Assembly (NCBI RefSeq): GCF_014207255.1
Contig: NZ_JACHCZ010000003.1
Location: 1-64,000 of the forward strand
Length of the DNA stretch: 64,000 bases
Source: Pseudomonas sp. JAI120
GTDB lineage: Bacteria > Pseudomonadota > Gammaproteobacteria > Pseudomonadales > Pseudomonadaceae
Reading direction: 5' to 3'
The notes beneath the pieces are model-generated. The model was not told the origin of the DNA and searched no databases. It worked only from the letters and a program-made list of their open reading frames with translations. Below, one piece after another: positions 53,075 through 63,576 of this stretch (position 1 is its first letter; every line of letters begins with the position of its first letter). A program made the position numbers and the translations under genes.

Positions 53075-53080
53075 TATAAT
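53075..53080 (+). promoter_or_regulatory. -10 element upstream of rpoD
   Basis: A consensus TATAAT lies in the 67-bp dnaG-rpoD gap, 48 bp before the rpoD start. No good -35 is seen at the right spacing. A separate rpoD promoter is expected, since sigma factor is needed in more copies than primase. Confidence 0.5.
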
Positions 53081-53127
53081 CCTCGGCTTGTTTTTTGCCC
53101 GCCAAGACCTTCAGTGGATAGGGTGTT

Positions 53128-54978
<1,851 letters not shown>

Positions 54979-54984
54979 CACCAG

Positions 54985-55012
54985 AACCCCCGGCCCAGGC
55001 CGGGGGTTTTGC
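54985..55012 (+). terminator. rpoD terminator
   Basis: An 11-bp GC-rich stem AACCCCCGGCC/GGCCGGGGGTT (54985-54995 with 54998-55008) has a 2-nt tight loop and is followed by a T-rich tract. Confidence 0.9.
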
Positions 55013-55099
55013 TTTGTATCGATAAAATTCCCCGCTACGCCCCTCCCCCGCAATGCCCGTCTACACTCGAAACATTCCCCGTGCCATAACGAGACCGTT

Positions 55100-58000
55100 A
55101 TGCCCAGATTGCCGACTGTGTTACTCCTGTCGCTGCTGACCTGGACCGCAACGGCTGACGCGTTGACTCTTAGCGATGATGAGCGCGGCTGGCTGGCGGA
55201 CCATCAGGAGTTGCGCGTGGGCGTGGACGCCTCCTGGCCACCCTTCGAATACCGTGATGAAGATGGCCGCTACCAAGGCTTGGCGGCGGATTACGTTCGC
55301 CTGATCCAGGAACGCCTGGGTGCCAGGATCAAACTGATCGAGCCGGTCAATTGGAGTGCCTTGCTGGAGCAGGCACGCCACAACCAACTCGACCTGCTGC
55401 CGGGCATCATGTCTACCCCCGAGCGCCAGGGCTTTATGGCATTCACACGGCCTTACCTGGACTTCCCCATTGTCATCCTTGCCCATGAAGGCGGCGCCCG
55501 ACCACGCAACCTCAATGATCTTTATGGGTTGAAGATTGCCGTGGTGGAAAATTATGCGCCCCATGAACTGCTACGCACCCACCATCCAGATATCAACCTG
55601 GTGGCCATGCCAAATGTCAGTTCGACGCTGCAGGCCTTGGCCACCGACGAAGTCGACGCCGTGGTAGGCGACCTCGCATCGAGCGTCTGGAGCCTGCGCC
55701 AGCTCAAGCTTGATGGCCTGTACGTAAGTGGCGAAACGCCATACCGCTATCAATTGGCGATGGGGGCACCACGCGACAACAAAATACTGGTGGGCATCCT
55801 GGACAAGGTTCTTGCTGACCTCAGCCCGGCCGAAACCGAAGCCATCCAGCAACGCTGGGTGGGCAGCCTCACCGACCACCGTACGTTCTGGACCGACCTG
55901 CTGATGTACGGCTTGCCCGCTGTGCTGTTGTTGAGCACCGTATTGGCCATCGTCATTCGGATCAATCGCCGGCTCAGCTCGGAAATTTCCCGCCGTGTCG
56001 CCCTTGAACAGGAACTGCGCAGCAGCGAATACCACTATCGCGGCCTGGTGGAGAGCTTGTCCGCCATCGCCTGGGAAGCCAGCGTTACCGATTTCACCTA
56101 CAGCTATGTATCACCTCATGCAGAGGAACTACTCGGCTATCCACGCGCCCACTGGCTGATTCCAGGCTTCTGGCGCAACATCATTCACCCCGCCGACCTG
56201 CTCCGTACAGAAACGTACTGCTACCGCGAAACCCGTGCCAACCGCGATCACAGCGTTGATTATCGCGTGATCACCGCCGACGGCCGCTGCCTGTGGGTGC
56301 GTGACATTGTCAGCCTCATCGAGCACGGCCATGAGCCGGTGCTGCGGGGCTTGATGATCGACATCAGCGAAGCCAAACGCACTGAAGAGGCGCTGCAGCT
56401 TTCCGAGCAAAAGTTTGCTTCCGTGTTTCAACAATGCCCGGACATCCTGGTGATCGCGCGGCTGTCCGATGGCTGCCTGCTGGAGGTCAATAAAGCGTTT
56501 GAGGATCAAGTAGGCCTGAAGGCCGCAGACGTGATCGGAAAAACCGCCACCGCCCTGAATATCTGGGACATCCCAGGCATTGGCCCGGACCTGTTGCAAC
56601 GGGTGCAGACCACCAGCATTCGCAACCTGGAAATGCCTTTTCTGCGTAGCAACGGCCAGGCCTTTACCGGGCTGGTTTCCGCCGAGCCGTTTCAACTCGA
56701 CACCACGGAAGCCATCGTGGTGGTGGTACGTGACATCACCCAGCTCAAGGAAACCCAGCAGCAACTGCAAACCTCCGAGGAAAAATTCGCCAAGGCCTTC
56801 CATGCCTCTCCCGACGGCTTGCTGTTGAGCCGCCAGAGTGATGGCCTGCTGATTGAAGTGAACGATGGTTTCAGTCGCATCACCGGCTTCGCCAGTGCGA
56901 CATCCATCGACCAATCAACCCTGGACCTGGGCATCTGGGTCGACCTCAACGAACGCAAACACATGCTGGAATTGATGCAGCGAGACGGGTTTGTGCGTGA
57001 TTTCATCTGCCATATACGGCGCAGCGACGGCCAGATTCGACTGTGTGAAGTCTCCAGCCGCCCACTGCCAATCGCCGGTGAAGAGTGCATGCTCACCATC
57101 GCCCGGGACATCACCGAGCGCCAGTTGATGCAGGAAAAGCTGCAACAGGCCGCGACGGTATTCGAGAGTACCGCCGAGGGCGTATTGATCACCGATACCC
57201 GCCAGAACATCAGCGCCGTCAACCGCGCCTTCAGCGAAATCACCGGCTACAGCGAAACCGAAGCCCTTGGCCAGACACCGCGCCTGCTCGCCTCCGGCCT
57301 GCATGACAGCGCCTTCTACGCCGCAATGTGGCACCAGCTGACGGCCCAAGGTCATTGGCAGGGCGAGATCTCCAACCGCCGCAAGAACGGCGAGTTGTAC
57401 CCCAGTTGGCTGACCATCAGCGCCGTGCGCAACCGCGATCAGTTGATCACGCATTTTGTCGCGGTGTTTGCCGACATCTCCAGCCTCAAGCTGGCCCAGG
57501 CGCGCCTCGACTATCAGGCGCACCACGACCCACTGACCGGCCTGCCGAACCGCACGCTGTTTGAAAGTCGGTTGCAGGCGGCCCTCAACGGCCATCAGGA
57601 AACCGGTAAACAAGGCGCGGTGCTGTTTCTCGACCTGGACCGCTTCAAACACATCAACGACAGCCTCGGCCACCCGATCGGCGACCTGCTGCTCAAAGAC
57701 ATCGCCGTACGCCTCAAGGAGCAATTGCGCGACATCGACACCGTCGCGCGCCTGGGCGGCGATGAGTTCATCATCCTGCTACCCGGCCTGCAACACGCCA
57801 GCGATGCCGAGCAACTGGCCAACAAGCTGCTGGCCTGCTTCACCCCACCGTTCCAGGCCGGCGAACACGAATTCTTCATCAGCGCCAGCATCGGCACCAG
57901 CCTGTACCCCCAGGACGGCACCGACGTCGCTACGCTGGTCAAGAACGCCGACGCCGCGATGTACCGTTCCAAGGCCAAGGGCCGTAACCGGGTCGAAAGC

Positions 58001-58843
58001 TACACCCGCGACCTGACAGCCCAGGCTAATGAGCGCGTGGCCCTGGAGCACGAACTGCGGCGTGCGATCGAACGTGATGAGTTGAGCCTGTATTACCAAC
58101 CAAAACTGAGCCTGGTGACGCAAGAATTGATCGGCGCCGAAGCCTTGATCCGCTGGCACCACCCCACCTTTGGCGATGTCCCGCCCGAACACTTTATCGC
58201 CCTGGCCGAAGAGAACGGCACGATCCTGCAGATTGGCGACTGGGTCCTGGAGCAGGCCTGCCTGCAAGTGCACGCCTGGCAGACCCGCTTTGATGACTTC
58301 GGCCCGCTATCGGTCAACCTCGCCGGCGCGCAATTGCGCCACCCTGGTTTACTGGATCGCATCGAACAGCTATTGCGCGACTACAGTCTCGAACCGGGCT
58401 GCCTGCAACTGGAGATCACTGAGAACTTCATCATGAGCCAGGCCGAAGAAGCGCTGGCAGTCCTGCACCAACTCAAGCGCCTGGGCGTACAACTGGCGAT
58501 CGACGATTTCGGCACCGGCTATTCGTCCCTCAGCTATCTCAAGCGCCTGCCGCTGGATTTCCTGAAGATCGACCAATCCTTCGTCCGCGGCCTACCCGAC
58601 GACCCCCACGACGCCGCCATCGTGCGCGCCATCATCGCCCTGGGCCACAGCATGCAATTCACCATCATCGCAGAAGGCGTGGAGACCCCCGCGCAGCAAG
58701 CCTTCCTGGCCGCTGAAGGCTGCGAACAGATGCAGGGCTACATCGTCAGCCTGCCGCTACCGCCCGAGCTTTTTGCCGCTACCTTCCTTCGCAGGAGCAT
58801 TGAGGATTTTTCGGATAGCACAGTGGAGAAACCATCGTTATAA
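55100..58843 (+). CDS. rmcA: RmcA-like c-di-GMP turnover protein (SBP, PAS, GGDEF, EAL)
   Basis: Large membrane sensor of 1247 residues. Order: signal peptide (about 1-22), periplasmic SBP_bac_3 ligand-binding module (about 28-255), transmembrane helix (about 268-290), four PAS domains (about 300-800), a GGDEF domain with GGDEF at 886-890 and an EAL domain with EALIRW starting at 1014. Both catalytic motifs are intact. In P. aeruginosa the syntenic RmcA degrades c-di-GMP in response to phenazine redox state and amino acids (established). Single gene between rpoD and a tRNA. Confidence 0.93.
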   Translation: MPRLPTVLLLSLLTWTATADALTLSDDERGWLADHQELRVGVDASWPPFEYRDEDGRYQGLAADYVRLIQERLGARIKLIEPVNWSALLEQARHNQLDLLPGIMSTPERQGFMAFTRPYLDFPIVILAHEGGARPRNLNDLYGLKIAVVENYAPHELLRTHHPDINLVAMPNVSSTLQALATDEVDAVVGDLASSVWSLRQLKLDGLYVSGETPYRYQLAMGAPRDNKILVGILDKVLADLSPAETEAIQQRWVGSLTDHRTFWTDLLMYGLPAVLLLSTVLAIVIRINRRLSSEISRRVALEQELRSSEYHYRGLVESLSAIAWEASVTDFTYSYVSPHAEELLGYPRAHWLIPGFWRNIIHPADLLRTETYCYRETRANRDHSVDYRVITADGRCLWVRDIVSLIEHGHEPVLRGLMIDISEAKRTEEALQLSEQKFASVFQQCPDILVIARLSDGCLLEVNKAFEDQVGLKAADVIGKTATALNIWDIPGIGPDLLQRVQTTSIRNLEMPFLRSNGQAFTGLVSAEPFQLDTTEAIVVVVRDITQLKETQQQLQTSEEKFAKAFHASPDGLLLSRQSDGLLIEVNDGFSRITGFASATSIDQSTLDLGIWVDLNERKHMLELMQRDGFVRDFICHIRRSDGQIRLCEVSSRPLPIAGEECMLTIARDITERQLMQEKLQQAATVFESTAEGVLITDTRQNISAVNRAFSEITGYSETEALGQTPRLLASGLHDSAFYAAMWHQLTAQGHWQGEISNRRKNGELYPSWLTISAVRNRDQLITHFVAVFADISSLKLAQARLDYQAHHDPLTGLPNRTLFESRLQAALNGHQETGKQGAVLFLDLDRFKHINDSLGHPIGDLLLKDIAVRLKEQLRDIDTVARLGGDEFIILLPGLQHASDAEQLANKLLACFTPPFQAGEHEFFISASIGTSLYPQDGTDVATLVKNADAAMYRSKAKGRNRVESYTRDLTAQANERVALEHELRRAIERDELSLYYQPKLSLVTQELIGAEALIRWHHPTFGDVPPEHFIALAEENGTILQIGDWVLEQACLQVHAWQTRFDDFGPLSVNLAGAQLRHPGLLDRIEQLLRDYSLEPGCLQLEITENFIMSQAEEALAVLHQLKRLGVQLAIDDFGTGYSSLSYLKRLPLDFLKIDQSFVRGLPDDPHDAAIVRAIIALGHSMQFTIIAEGVETPAQQAFLAAEGCEQMQGYIVSLPLPPELFAATFLRRSIEDFSDSTVEKPSL

Positions 58844-58844
58844 T
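58839..58844 (+). promoter_or_regulatory. -10 of the tRNA-Ile2 gene overlapping the rmcA stop
   Basis: Consensus TATAAT ends 15 bp before the tRNA 5' end and overlaps the rmcA stop codon. The following bases are GC-rich, typical of tRNA promoters. No good -35 is seen in the rmcA coding end. Confidence 0.6.
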
Positions 58845-58859
58845 CCGCGACCTGTTACA

Positions 58860-58936
58860 GGGCCTATAGCTCAGTTGGTCAGAGCAGAGGACTCATAATC
58901 CTTTGGTCCACGGTTCAAGTCCGTGTGGGCCCACCA
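58860..58936 (+). tRNA. tRNA-Ile2 (anticodon CAU)
   Basis: A 77-nt cloverleaf with encoded CCA. Acceptor arms are GGGCCTA and TGGGCCC, the anticodon loop is CTCATAA, and the T arm is CACGGTTCAAGTCCGTG. Anticodon CAT could be Met or Ile2. C4-G69 and C5-G68 in the acceptor stem match the features by which TilS recognises tRNA-Ile2, rather than elongator Met. It should read AUA after lysidine modification. The integrative element abuts its 3' end. Confidence 0.85.
58912..58936. other. Putative attL at the tRNA 3' end
   Basis: The integrase gene starts about 100 bp downstream of and in the same direction as the tRNA, and native-looking core genes stop here. This is the standard layout of tRNA-targeting tyrosine recombinases, with the 3' half of the tRNA as the attachment core. 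The partner repeat (attR) is not in the window, so the exact crossover is unknown. Confidence 0.5.
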
Positions 58937-59041
58937 TATAAACCAAGGGCTGCAGCAATGCTGCAGTTTCGAGAGGGTGTTTTGGAATGCCTCCGAGGTA
59001 CAGTTTCGGTACAGTCCGTGCCGATGTCTTCGGAGAACAGC

Positions 59042-60106
59042 ATGGCAACTCTCGCAAAAACCCCATCAGGAACCTGGAAAGCGGTCATCCGAAAAGTCGG
59101 ATGGCCGACAGCGTCCAAAACGTTTCGCACCAAACGCGATGCAGAGGATTGGTCACGTCGAACCGAAGACGAGATGGTCAGAGGTGTCTACATCCAGCGC
59201 AGCGGATCAGAGCGGATGACCCTAGAAGCGGCGCTGAAGCGTTATCTGTCTGAGGTCACTCCTACCAAAAAGCCTTCTACTCAGAATGGCGAAGCAAGCA
59301 AGGCAAAAAAGCTCACTACCGAGCTGGGCAAATACTCCCTTGCAGCCCTCTCCAGCGAAATCATCGCAGCCTACCGTGACAAGCGACTGTCTCAGCCCGC
59401 AGCCCGCAAGCGCACATTGACCAGCAACAACACCGTTCGGCTTGAGTTGGCGCTCTTGGGACATCTTTACTCAACGGCAATCAAAGAATGGGGGCTCGGC
59501 CTCACATTCAATCCAGTTGCGAGCATTCGGAAGCCCAAGCCTGGAAAGGGTCGAGAGCGGCGTTTTGTAGGGGACGAAGGGGACCGGCTTCTAGGTGCTG
59601 CTGATGCGCATAGCAACCCTATGCTCGGATGGATGGCGCGAATCGCCGTGGAAACGACCATGCGCTCATCTGAGATTGCCACGCTTACGCTCTCCCAAGT
59701 GGATCTCAAAAAACGGGTCGTCCACCTTCCGGATACCAAAAATAATACCCATCGAACCGTGCCACTCAATAAGCGTGCGACAGATGCAATGCATGCGGCG
59801 GTAGACAATCCTCTCAGGCCAAAGGACTGCCAACTTATCTTCTTCGGTGAACCTGGCAGAGATGGTAAGCGTAGGCCTTATGCGTTCAACAAAGTCTGGG
59901 CAACGCTGAGGAAGCCGCTCGGGATGACGGATTTTCGCTTTCATGATTTGAGGCACGAGGCCGTCAGCCGACTTGTCGAATCTGGCCTATCCGACCAAGA
60001 AGTTTCAGCAATCAGCGGCCACAAATCCATGCAAATGCTTAAGCGCTACACTCACTTACGCGCGGAGGATCTGGTCGAGCGGCTGGATAGCATAGCCAAA
60101 GACTAG
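59042..60106 (+). CDS. int: Tyrosine recombinase, island integrase
   Basis: Site-specific recombinase of 354 residues from MATLAKTPSGTWKAVIRK, chosen because GGAG lies 6 nt upstream; the frame is open back into the tRNA, and MSSENS at 59024 is an alternative. The catalytic set is complete: Arg in ETTMRSSEIATL, HDLRH, GHKS and the tyrosine in MLKRYTHL. It should integrate and excise the element at tRNA-Ile2. A direct repeat GGTACAGT occurs twice at 58997-59015, between tRNA and gene. Confidence 0.92.
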   Translation: MATLAKTPSGTWKAVIRKVGWPTASKTFRTKRDAEDWSRRTEDEMVRGVYIQRSGSERMTLEAALKRYLSEVTPTKKPSTQNGEASKAKKLTTELGKYSLAALSSEIIAAYRDKRLSQPAARKRTLTSNNTVRLELALLGHLYSTAIKEWGLGLTFNPVASIRKPKPGKGRERRFVGDEGDRLLGAADAHSNPMLGWMARIAVETTMRSSEIATLTLSQVDLKKRVVHLPDTKNNTHRTVPLNKRATDAMHAAVDNPLRPKDCQLIFFGEPGRDGKRRPYAFNKVWATLRKPLGMTDFRFHDLRHEAVSRLVESGLSDQEVSAISGHKSMQMLKRYTHLRAEDLVERLDSIAKD

Positions 60107-60115
60107 ATTTAAATA

Positions 60116-60153
60116 GGGTAGAAAAGATTCTGCATGCGAAAACTTTTCTATCC
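60116..60153 (+). terminator. Integrase terminator
   Basis: An 11-bp stem GGGTAGAAAAG/CTTTTCTATCC with a 16-nt loop lies 10 bp past the integrase stop. The T-rich sequence after it is short. In the rest of the gap to 60326 there is an imperfect inverted repeat (60216-60233 with 60261-60277, CCCCATTT and AAATGGGG outer arms), a possible operator for the replication operon. Confidence 0.7.
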
Positions 60154-60325
60154 TTTCCTCCCCTGCACTGATACGGAAATCTCTATCCACAGCGCGATGT
60201 TTTTTTGAGCGCCCCCCCCATTTGCCAACTTTCTGCGATTAATTCCCCAAGGCAGTTTTCAAAGTCAGAAAATGGGGCAGTCCCTTTCCACTATTTAGTC
60301 ATCAACCTAAAGCGTGGATACCTAG

Positions 60326-60562
60326 ATGACTGCTAGTAACGCCCGTTTTGAGCAACAGCTCATTGACCGATACGGCCCCTTATTAACAAAGAAGCAGCTG
60401 GCAGAGCTGCTACACAGAAGTGAAAAGGGACTGGACTACACCATTGCGCATCCGGGCGAAAGCGAGTTCGCTGCCTCTCTACATGCCATGAAGCTTCGGC
60501 TTGGCCGCCTGATCTACTTCCGAGCGGCTGATGTTGCAAATTTGCTGGCTGGAGGTGAGTGA
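60326..60562 (+). CDS. Small DNA-binding protein in repF position
   Basis: 78 residues with a helix-turn-helix look: LLTKKQLAELLHRSEKGLDYTIA, then RLGRLIYFRAADVANLL, as in AlpA/excisionase-like winged helices. It overlaps the RepA start by 1 nt (TGATG). In IncQ plasmids a 68-residue repressor F precedes repA-repC and represses the operon; position and size fit, though homology is not shown. An excisionase role is the alternative. Confidence 0.7.
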   Translation: MTASNARFEQQLIDRYGPLLTKKQLAELLHRSEKGLDYTIAHPGESEFAASLHAMKLRLGRLIYFRAADVANLLAGGE

Positions 60563-61458
60563 TGCCAATCGACATTAGGTCAGCGTTCCTCACCCAACCT
60601 CCGGCATTGGACTATGTGTTCGGCAGCTTCGTAGCTGGGACCGTCGGCGCCCTCGTGGCACCAGGTGGAACAGGCAAAAGCTTCTGGGCTCTGCAGGCAG
60701 CAATCGCGGTGGCCTGTCATGTACCCCAAGGAAACCTTCTTGGAATCGATCTTCCCTCGAATGGTCCAGTGGTATATCTCGCCCTGGAAGATATGGAGCA
60801 GGTACTTGCTCACCGGATCCACGCCATCGGTCAATGCATACGGAAGCAATCGAAACATTCGGAAGATGCCGCTGAGGCCATAGATTCCATAGCAGGGAAC
60901 CTGACGATCGAACCGATGATGGGCAAACGGCTGGATGTCATGACCAATGAAGGCCTGGAAGCGGTCTTGAAGCTCCAAGAGGCCCCCCGATTAATCGTCC
61001 TCGACACCGTAAGTCGCATTCATTGCCTAGATGAGAACAGCAACAGTGACATGTCTCTTTTGATCTCGCGACTGGAAGAACTAGCCATAAAAAGCGGCGC
61101 AGCAGTACTCTTCATTCATCATGTGAGTAAAGCCAGCAGACGGGATGGTCAACTCGATCAGTACTCATCTCGCGGAGCTTCAGCATTGATTGATAATGGT
61201 CGATGGTGTGGATATCTAACGCAAATGACGGAGGACGAAGCCAAGCGCCTGACTGAAGACTCCCACCTTTCACCCCCCCTGACTGGACTGCAGAGCCAGT
61301 ATGTTCGCCTAGGCGAAAACAAGCTTAATTATGGGTCTGCCGTACTTGAGCAGCATTGGTATAAACGTTCGGACGGCGGCGTGCTGATACCGGCCCAGAT
61401 CAGGCGAACGACAATTATGAGGCCTCGAAAAGGACGGGAGGCGGCAAATGCGCTCTGA
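60562..61458 (+). CDS. repA: RepA-like replicative helicase (RecA-fold ATPase)
   Basis: 298-residue RecA/DnaB-type ATPase from MPIDIRSAF with GGAGG 6 nt upstream. Walker A APGGTGKSF, a YLALEDMEQ strand, Walker B LIVLDTVSRI and the HH sensor FIHHVSKAS follow the order of the hexameric RepA helicase of IncQ plasmid RSF1010 (279 residues). The C-terminus has IRRTTIMRPRKGRE, basic. It overlaps RepC by 11 nt. A replicative helicase in a chromosomal island suggests that the excised form replicates. Confidence 0.85.
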   Translation: MPIDIRSAFLTQPPALDYVFGSFVAGTVGALVAPGGTGKSFWALQAAIAVACHVPQGNLLGIDLPSNGPVVYLALEDMEQVLAHRIHAIGQCIRKQSKHSEDAAEAIDSIAGNLTIEPMMGKRLDVMTNEGLEAVLKLQEAPRLIVLDTVSRIHCLDENSNSDMSLLISRLEELAIKSGAAVLFIHHVSKASRRDGQLDQYSSRGASALIDNGRWCGYLTQMTEDEAKRLTEDSHLSPPLTGLQSQYVRLGENKLNYGSAVLEQHWYKRSDGGVLIPAQIRRTTIMRPRKGREAANAL

Positions 61459-62296
61459 TATTCGTGGCAAGGACGCCATATACACAATTTTAGACCCGGC
61501 ACTGGCTGCTGCTTCGCTATTCCGGGCTTATAAATACGGTGAGCGACCGGTCGGGCTCGCAGTAGAACACAGGCACGACAACACACATTTCTTGTTCACC
61601 TGCTATGAGTGGCTGGATGTTCGAGATCAATCAATCCTTCTGGCAATCGTGGGCTTAGCCGGACTTGGCCGCGATCTACTAGGAGCAGAAAGTGACTCTT
61701 TAATAACCCGGCGGCTTTGGTCAGAACTGCATCCCTTACGGGATGCACTAGGGGGTAGTGCTTTATTGCTCACTACTACGTGCTACCAACTGTTGACGGC
61801 AGCCAATCTCCCCACTCGTGCCGGCGATTACGGTCGCCTTAAAGACTCGCTTTATAGGCTTTCTCAGGTTGGCTGCAGAGCTAGAAGGGATGGATATGAT
61901 TGGTCTATGCGCTTACTCAGCGTCGATACGGCACCGAATGGAGAAGTCCTCATTGCGCTCAATTCTCGATTCGTACAAGCGTTATTTGACGGACAGTATG
62001 TGAAAGTATGCCTAAAGGAGCGCAGGATGTTGGACGGTGATCCCGCTAAGCTTCTGCATGCGTGGTTATCGGCCACTGTCCATGAAAACAGTGAGTGCTA
62101 CTGGACGGGCTTAGATACTGTGTCTCAAAGAATCTGGGGCCCTATGAGCGACAATTCAGCAACAAAGAGATGGCGTCGCGCACAGAGTCGCAAAGCACTA
62201 GTCGAAATTAGCGAAATTGGCTGGCGCGTCAAATTTCGCGGCGAGGGCATACGATCCCATTTTCGAATTTATCGACCTCGAATCAAATCCGACTGA
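61448..62296 (+). CDS. repC: RepC-like replication initiator, IncQ type
   Basis: 282 residues, very close to the 283 of RSF1010 RepC. Gene order after repA, overlap of 11 nt with GGGAGG upstream, and iterons starting directly at its stop support an iteron-binding initiator. Visible segments include TRRLWSELHPLRDALGGSAL, GRLKDSLYRLSQVGC and a basic end (GWRVKFRGEGIRSHFRIYRP) typical of a winged-helix Rep protein. I recognise it mainly by context and general look; direct homology needs a search. Confidence 0.75.
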   Translation: MRSDIRGKDAIYTILDPALAAASLFRAYKYGERPVGLAVEHRHDNTHFLFTCYEWLDVRDQSILLAIVGLAGLGRDLLGAESDSLITRRLWSELHPLRDALGGSALLLTTTCYQLLTAANLPTRAGDYGRLKDSLYRLSQVGCRARRDGYDWSMRLLSVDTAPNGEVLIALNSRFVQALFDGQYVKVCLKERRMLDGDPAKLLHAWLSATVHENSECYWTGLDTVSQRIWGPMSDNSATKRWRRAQSRKALVEISEIGWRVKFRGEGIRSHFRIYRPRIKSD

Positions 62297-62356
62297 CGCG
62301 TTTTCACCAACAATATATCGCGCTTTCACCAACAGTCTATCGCGCTTTCACCAACG
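62297..62356. repeat. Three iterons, 22-bp period
   Basis: Core CGCGYTTTCACCAACR occurs at 62297, 62319 and 62341, exactly 22 bp apart; copies two and three share 15 of 16 core bases, copy one differs at one C/T. A 20-bp repeat with 2-bp spacers is how IncQ oriV iterons are arranged. The array begins at the stop codon of the RepC-like gene and is followed by an A-rich run, as in an origin. Confidence 0.85.
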
Positions 62357-62375
62357 TAAAAAAATAGGTACGTCG

Positions 62376-62482
62376 CTGGAGAGCCTTTAAAATCAAGGCC
62401 TCCAGACCAACCAATATTTTGCTTACTAGGAGATCTCTAAGAGATCCCTATACGCCGGCCCCTCGTTAGACGAGGCCCGGCC
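62376..62482. other. Three stem-loops next to the iterons, possible single-strand initiation sites
   Basis: 62376-62405: 11-bp stem CTGGAG-GCCTT/AAGGC-CTCCAG with one bulge. 62432-62446: GATCTC/GAGATC with a 3-nt loop. 62457-62482: CCTCGT/ACGAGG within GGCC arms. IncQ origins carry inverted repeats (ssiA, ssiB) used by a primase; these could be equivalents, or terminators. From 62483 to 62663 I see nothing definite except two GTCGAC sites 3 bp apart. Confidence 0.5.
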
Positions 62483-62663
62483 TTGCGAGCTCATTAATCA
62501 CTACATAAAGCACCGGTTCCGAAGCCCCGTCGCCCTGCTGTTTTTTCTAATCAGAGGCTTTTGATTCTTCTGTTGATGCGGTATTGACTTGAAAGCCTGG
62601 GGCGCCATGACGCTGCGACTTGGAAACAAGGAGGCCTGGACGTCGACGACGTCGACATTACGC

Positions 62664-63576
62664 TCAACGCAGGTAGGTGTCGGTGATCTCTGGACGGAAA
62701 TGCCCTAACTCCTGGGAGACAATAGCTTTTGCGCGCTGTACCTCACCTAGTGCAGCTTGAACCTCGCGGTTTCTATCCTGAGCATATGAATGTCTTAAAC
62801 CATGCGCTCCGTTGCTAAAGCCCAGTGCAGAGTTACTCGCGCGCGAGAAAGATTGAGACCACGATTGCCCACCCGCTATATCGTAGAAGCTTTTGTAATG
62901 AATTCGACGATCTATGACAATGACAGGCGCATCTAGGCCGGCGAGCTTCGAGTTGTACAACCAAGTTCTTTGGCAAGCTTACTTCGCGAATAAGCCCCCC
63001 TTTTCCTACCACGGTATACCTGACACCTTCTCGAAACTTTCCTGGGTCCGCAGGGCGATCGTCCATAGCCCTTTCGGATGCCGGGAGTAGTGTCAGTAGT
63101 TCGTGAGCTCTCAGGCCCGCTGTAGCAGCTAACTCGGTGCTAAGGGCATTACGCGCGGTCTGATGAGAAAGAATTCTTTGCACTTGTTCTGCAGTATAAT
63201 TTCGACTACTTAGGTTCTGTGGCTTCTCTGCCTGAATTACACTCAAACGCTGCTTATCACTTAGCCTTCCAAGTTGGCGTAATACAGCCTGAAGAGCCTG
63301 CCGGTCTCTGTCTAAAGTTTTTTGACCTACTTCTCTGGAGCGCTCATACAGATAAGCTTTAGCTGCCTTCGGAGTAAGCTCGTGTAATGCTCCTCGTCCT
63401 GCCCCACGAAGCCATTGTGCGGCCAATTTAAGGCTAGCCTCGTAACTGTGCGAAGTGCCAAGCCCCGAGACAAGCCCGGAGTTGTACATTGCCTTACTAA
63501 GGATCTTTGCTTGAGTGGAGGGCTTGGCAAATGTTCTCTTTTCTCTAGAGCGAGGACTTTTGATTTTTTTGCTCAC
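62664..63576 (-). pseudogene. Second tyrosine recombinase, frameshifted
   Basis: The first frame (from 63576, GTG) covers the N-terminal SAM-like domain and the first catalytic arginine (AAGLRAHELLTLL). The second frame (to 62664) carries on with LDAPVIVIDRRIH, HGLRHSYAQDR, QELGHFRPEITDTYLR, with His-Arg-His-Tyr in place. One extra C near 62935-62940 (GGCC where GGC would keep the frame) joins them. It is therefore a disrupted gene, unless the shift is programmed or a sequencing error. It is about 300 residues if repaired. It overlaps the upstream HTH-like gene by 32 nt. Confidence 0.82.

Noticed and set aside
62297..62356. Three regular repeats as a possible CRISPR array.
   Set aside because: Period is only 22 bp with 6-bp gaps and no cas genes; iterons explain it better.
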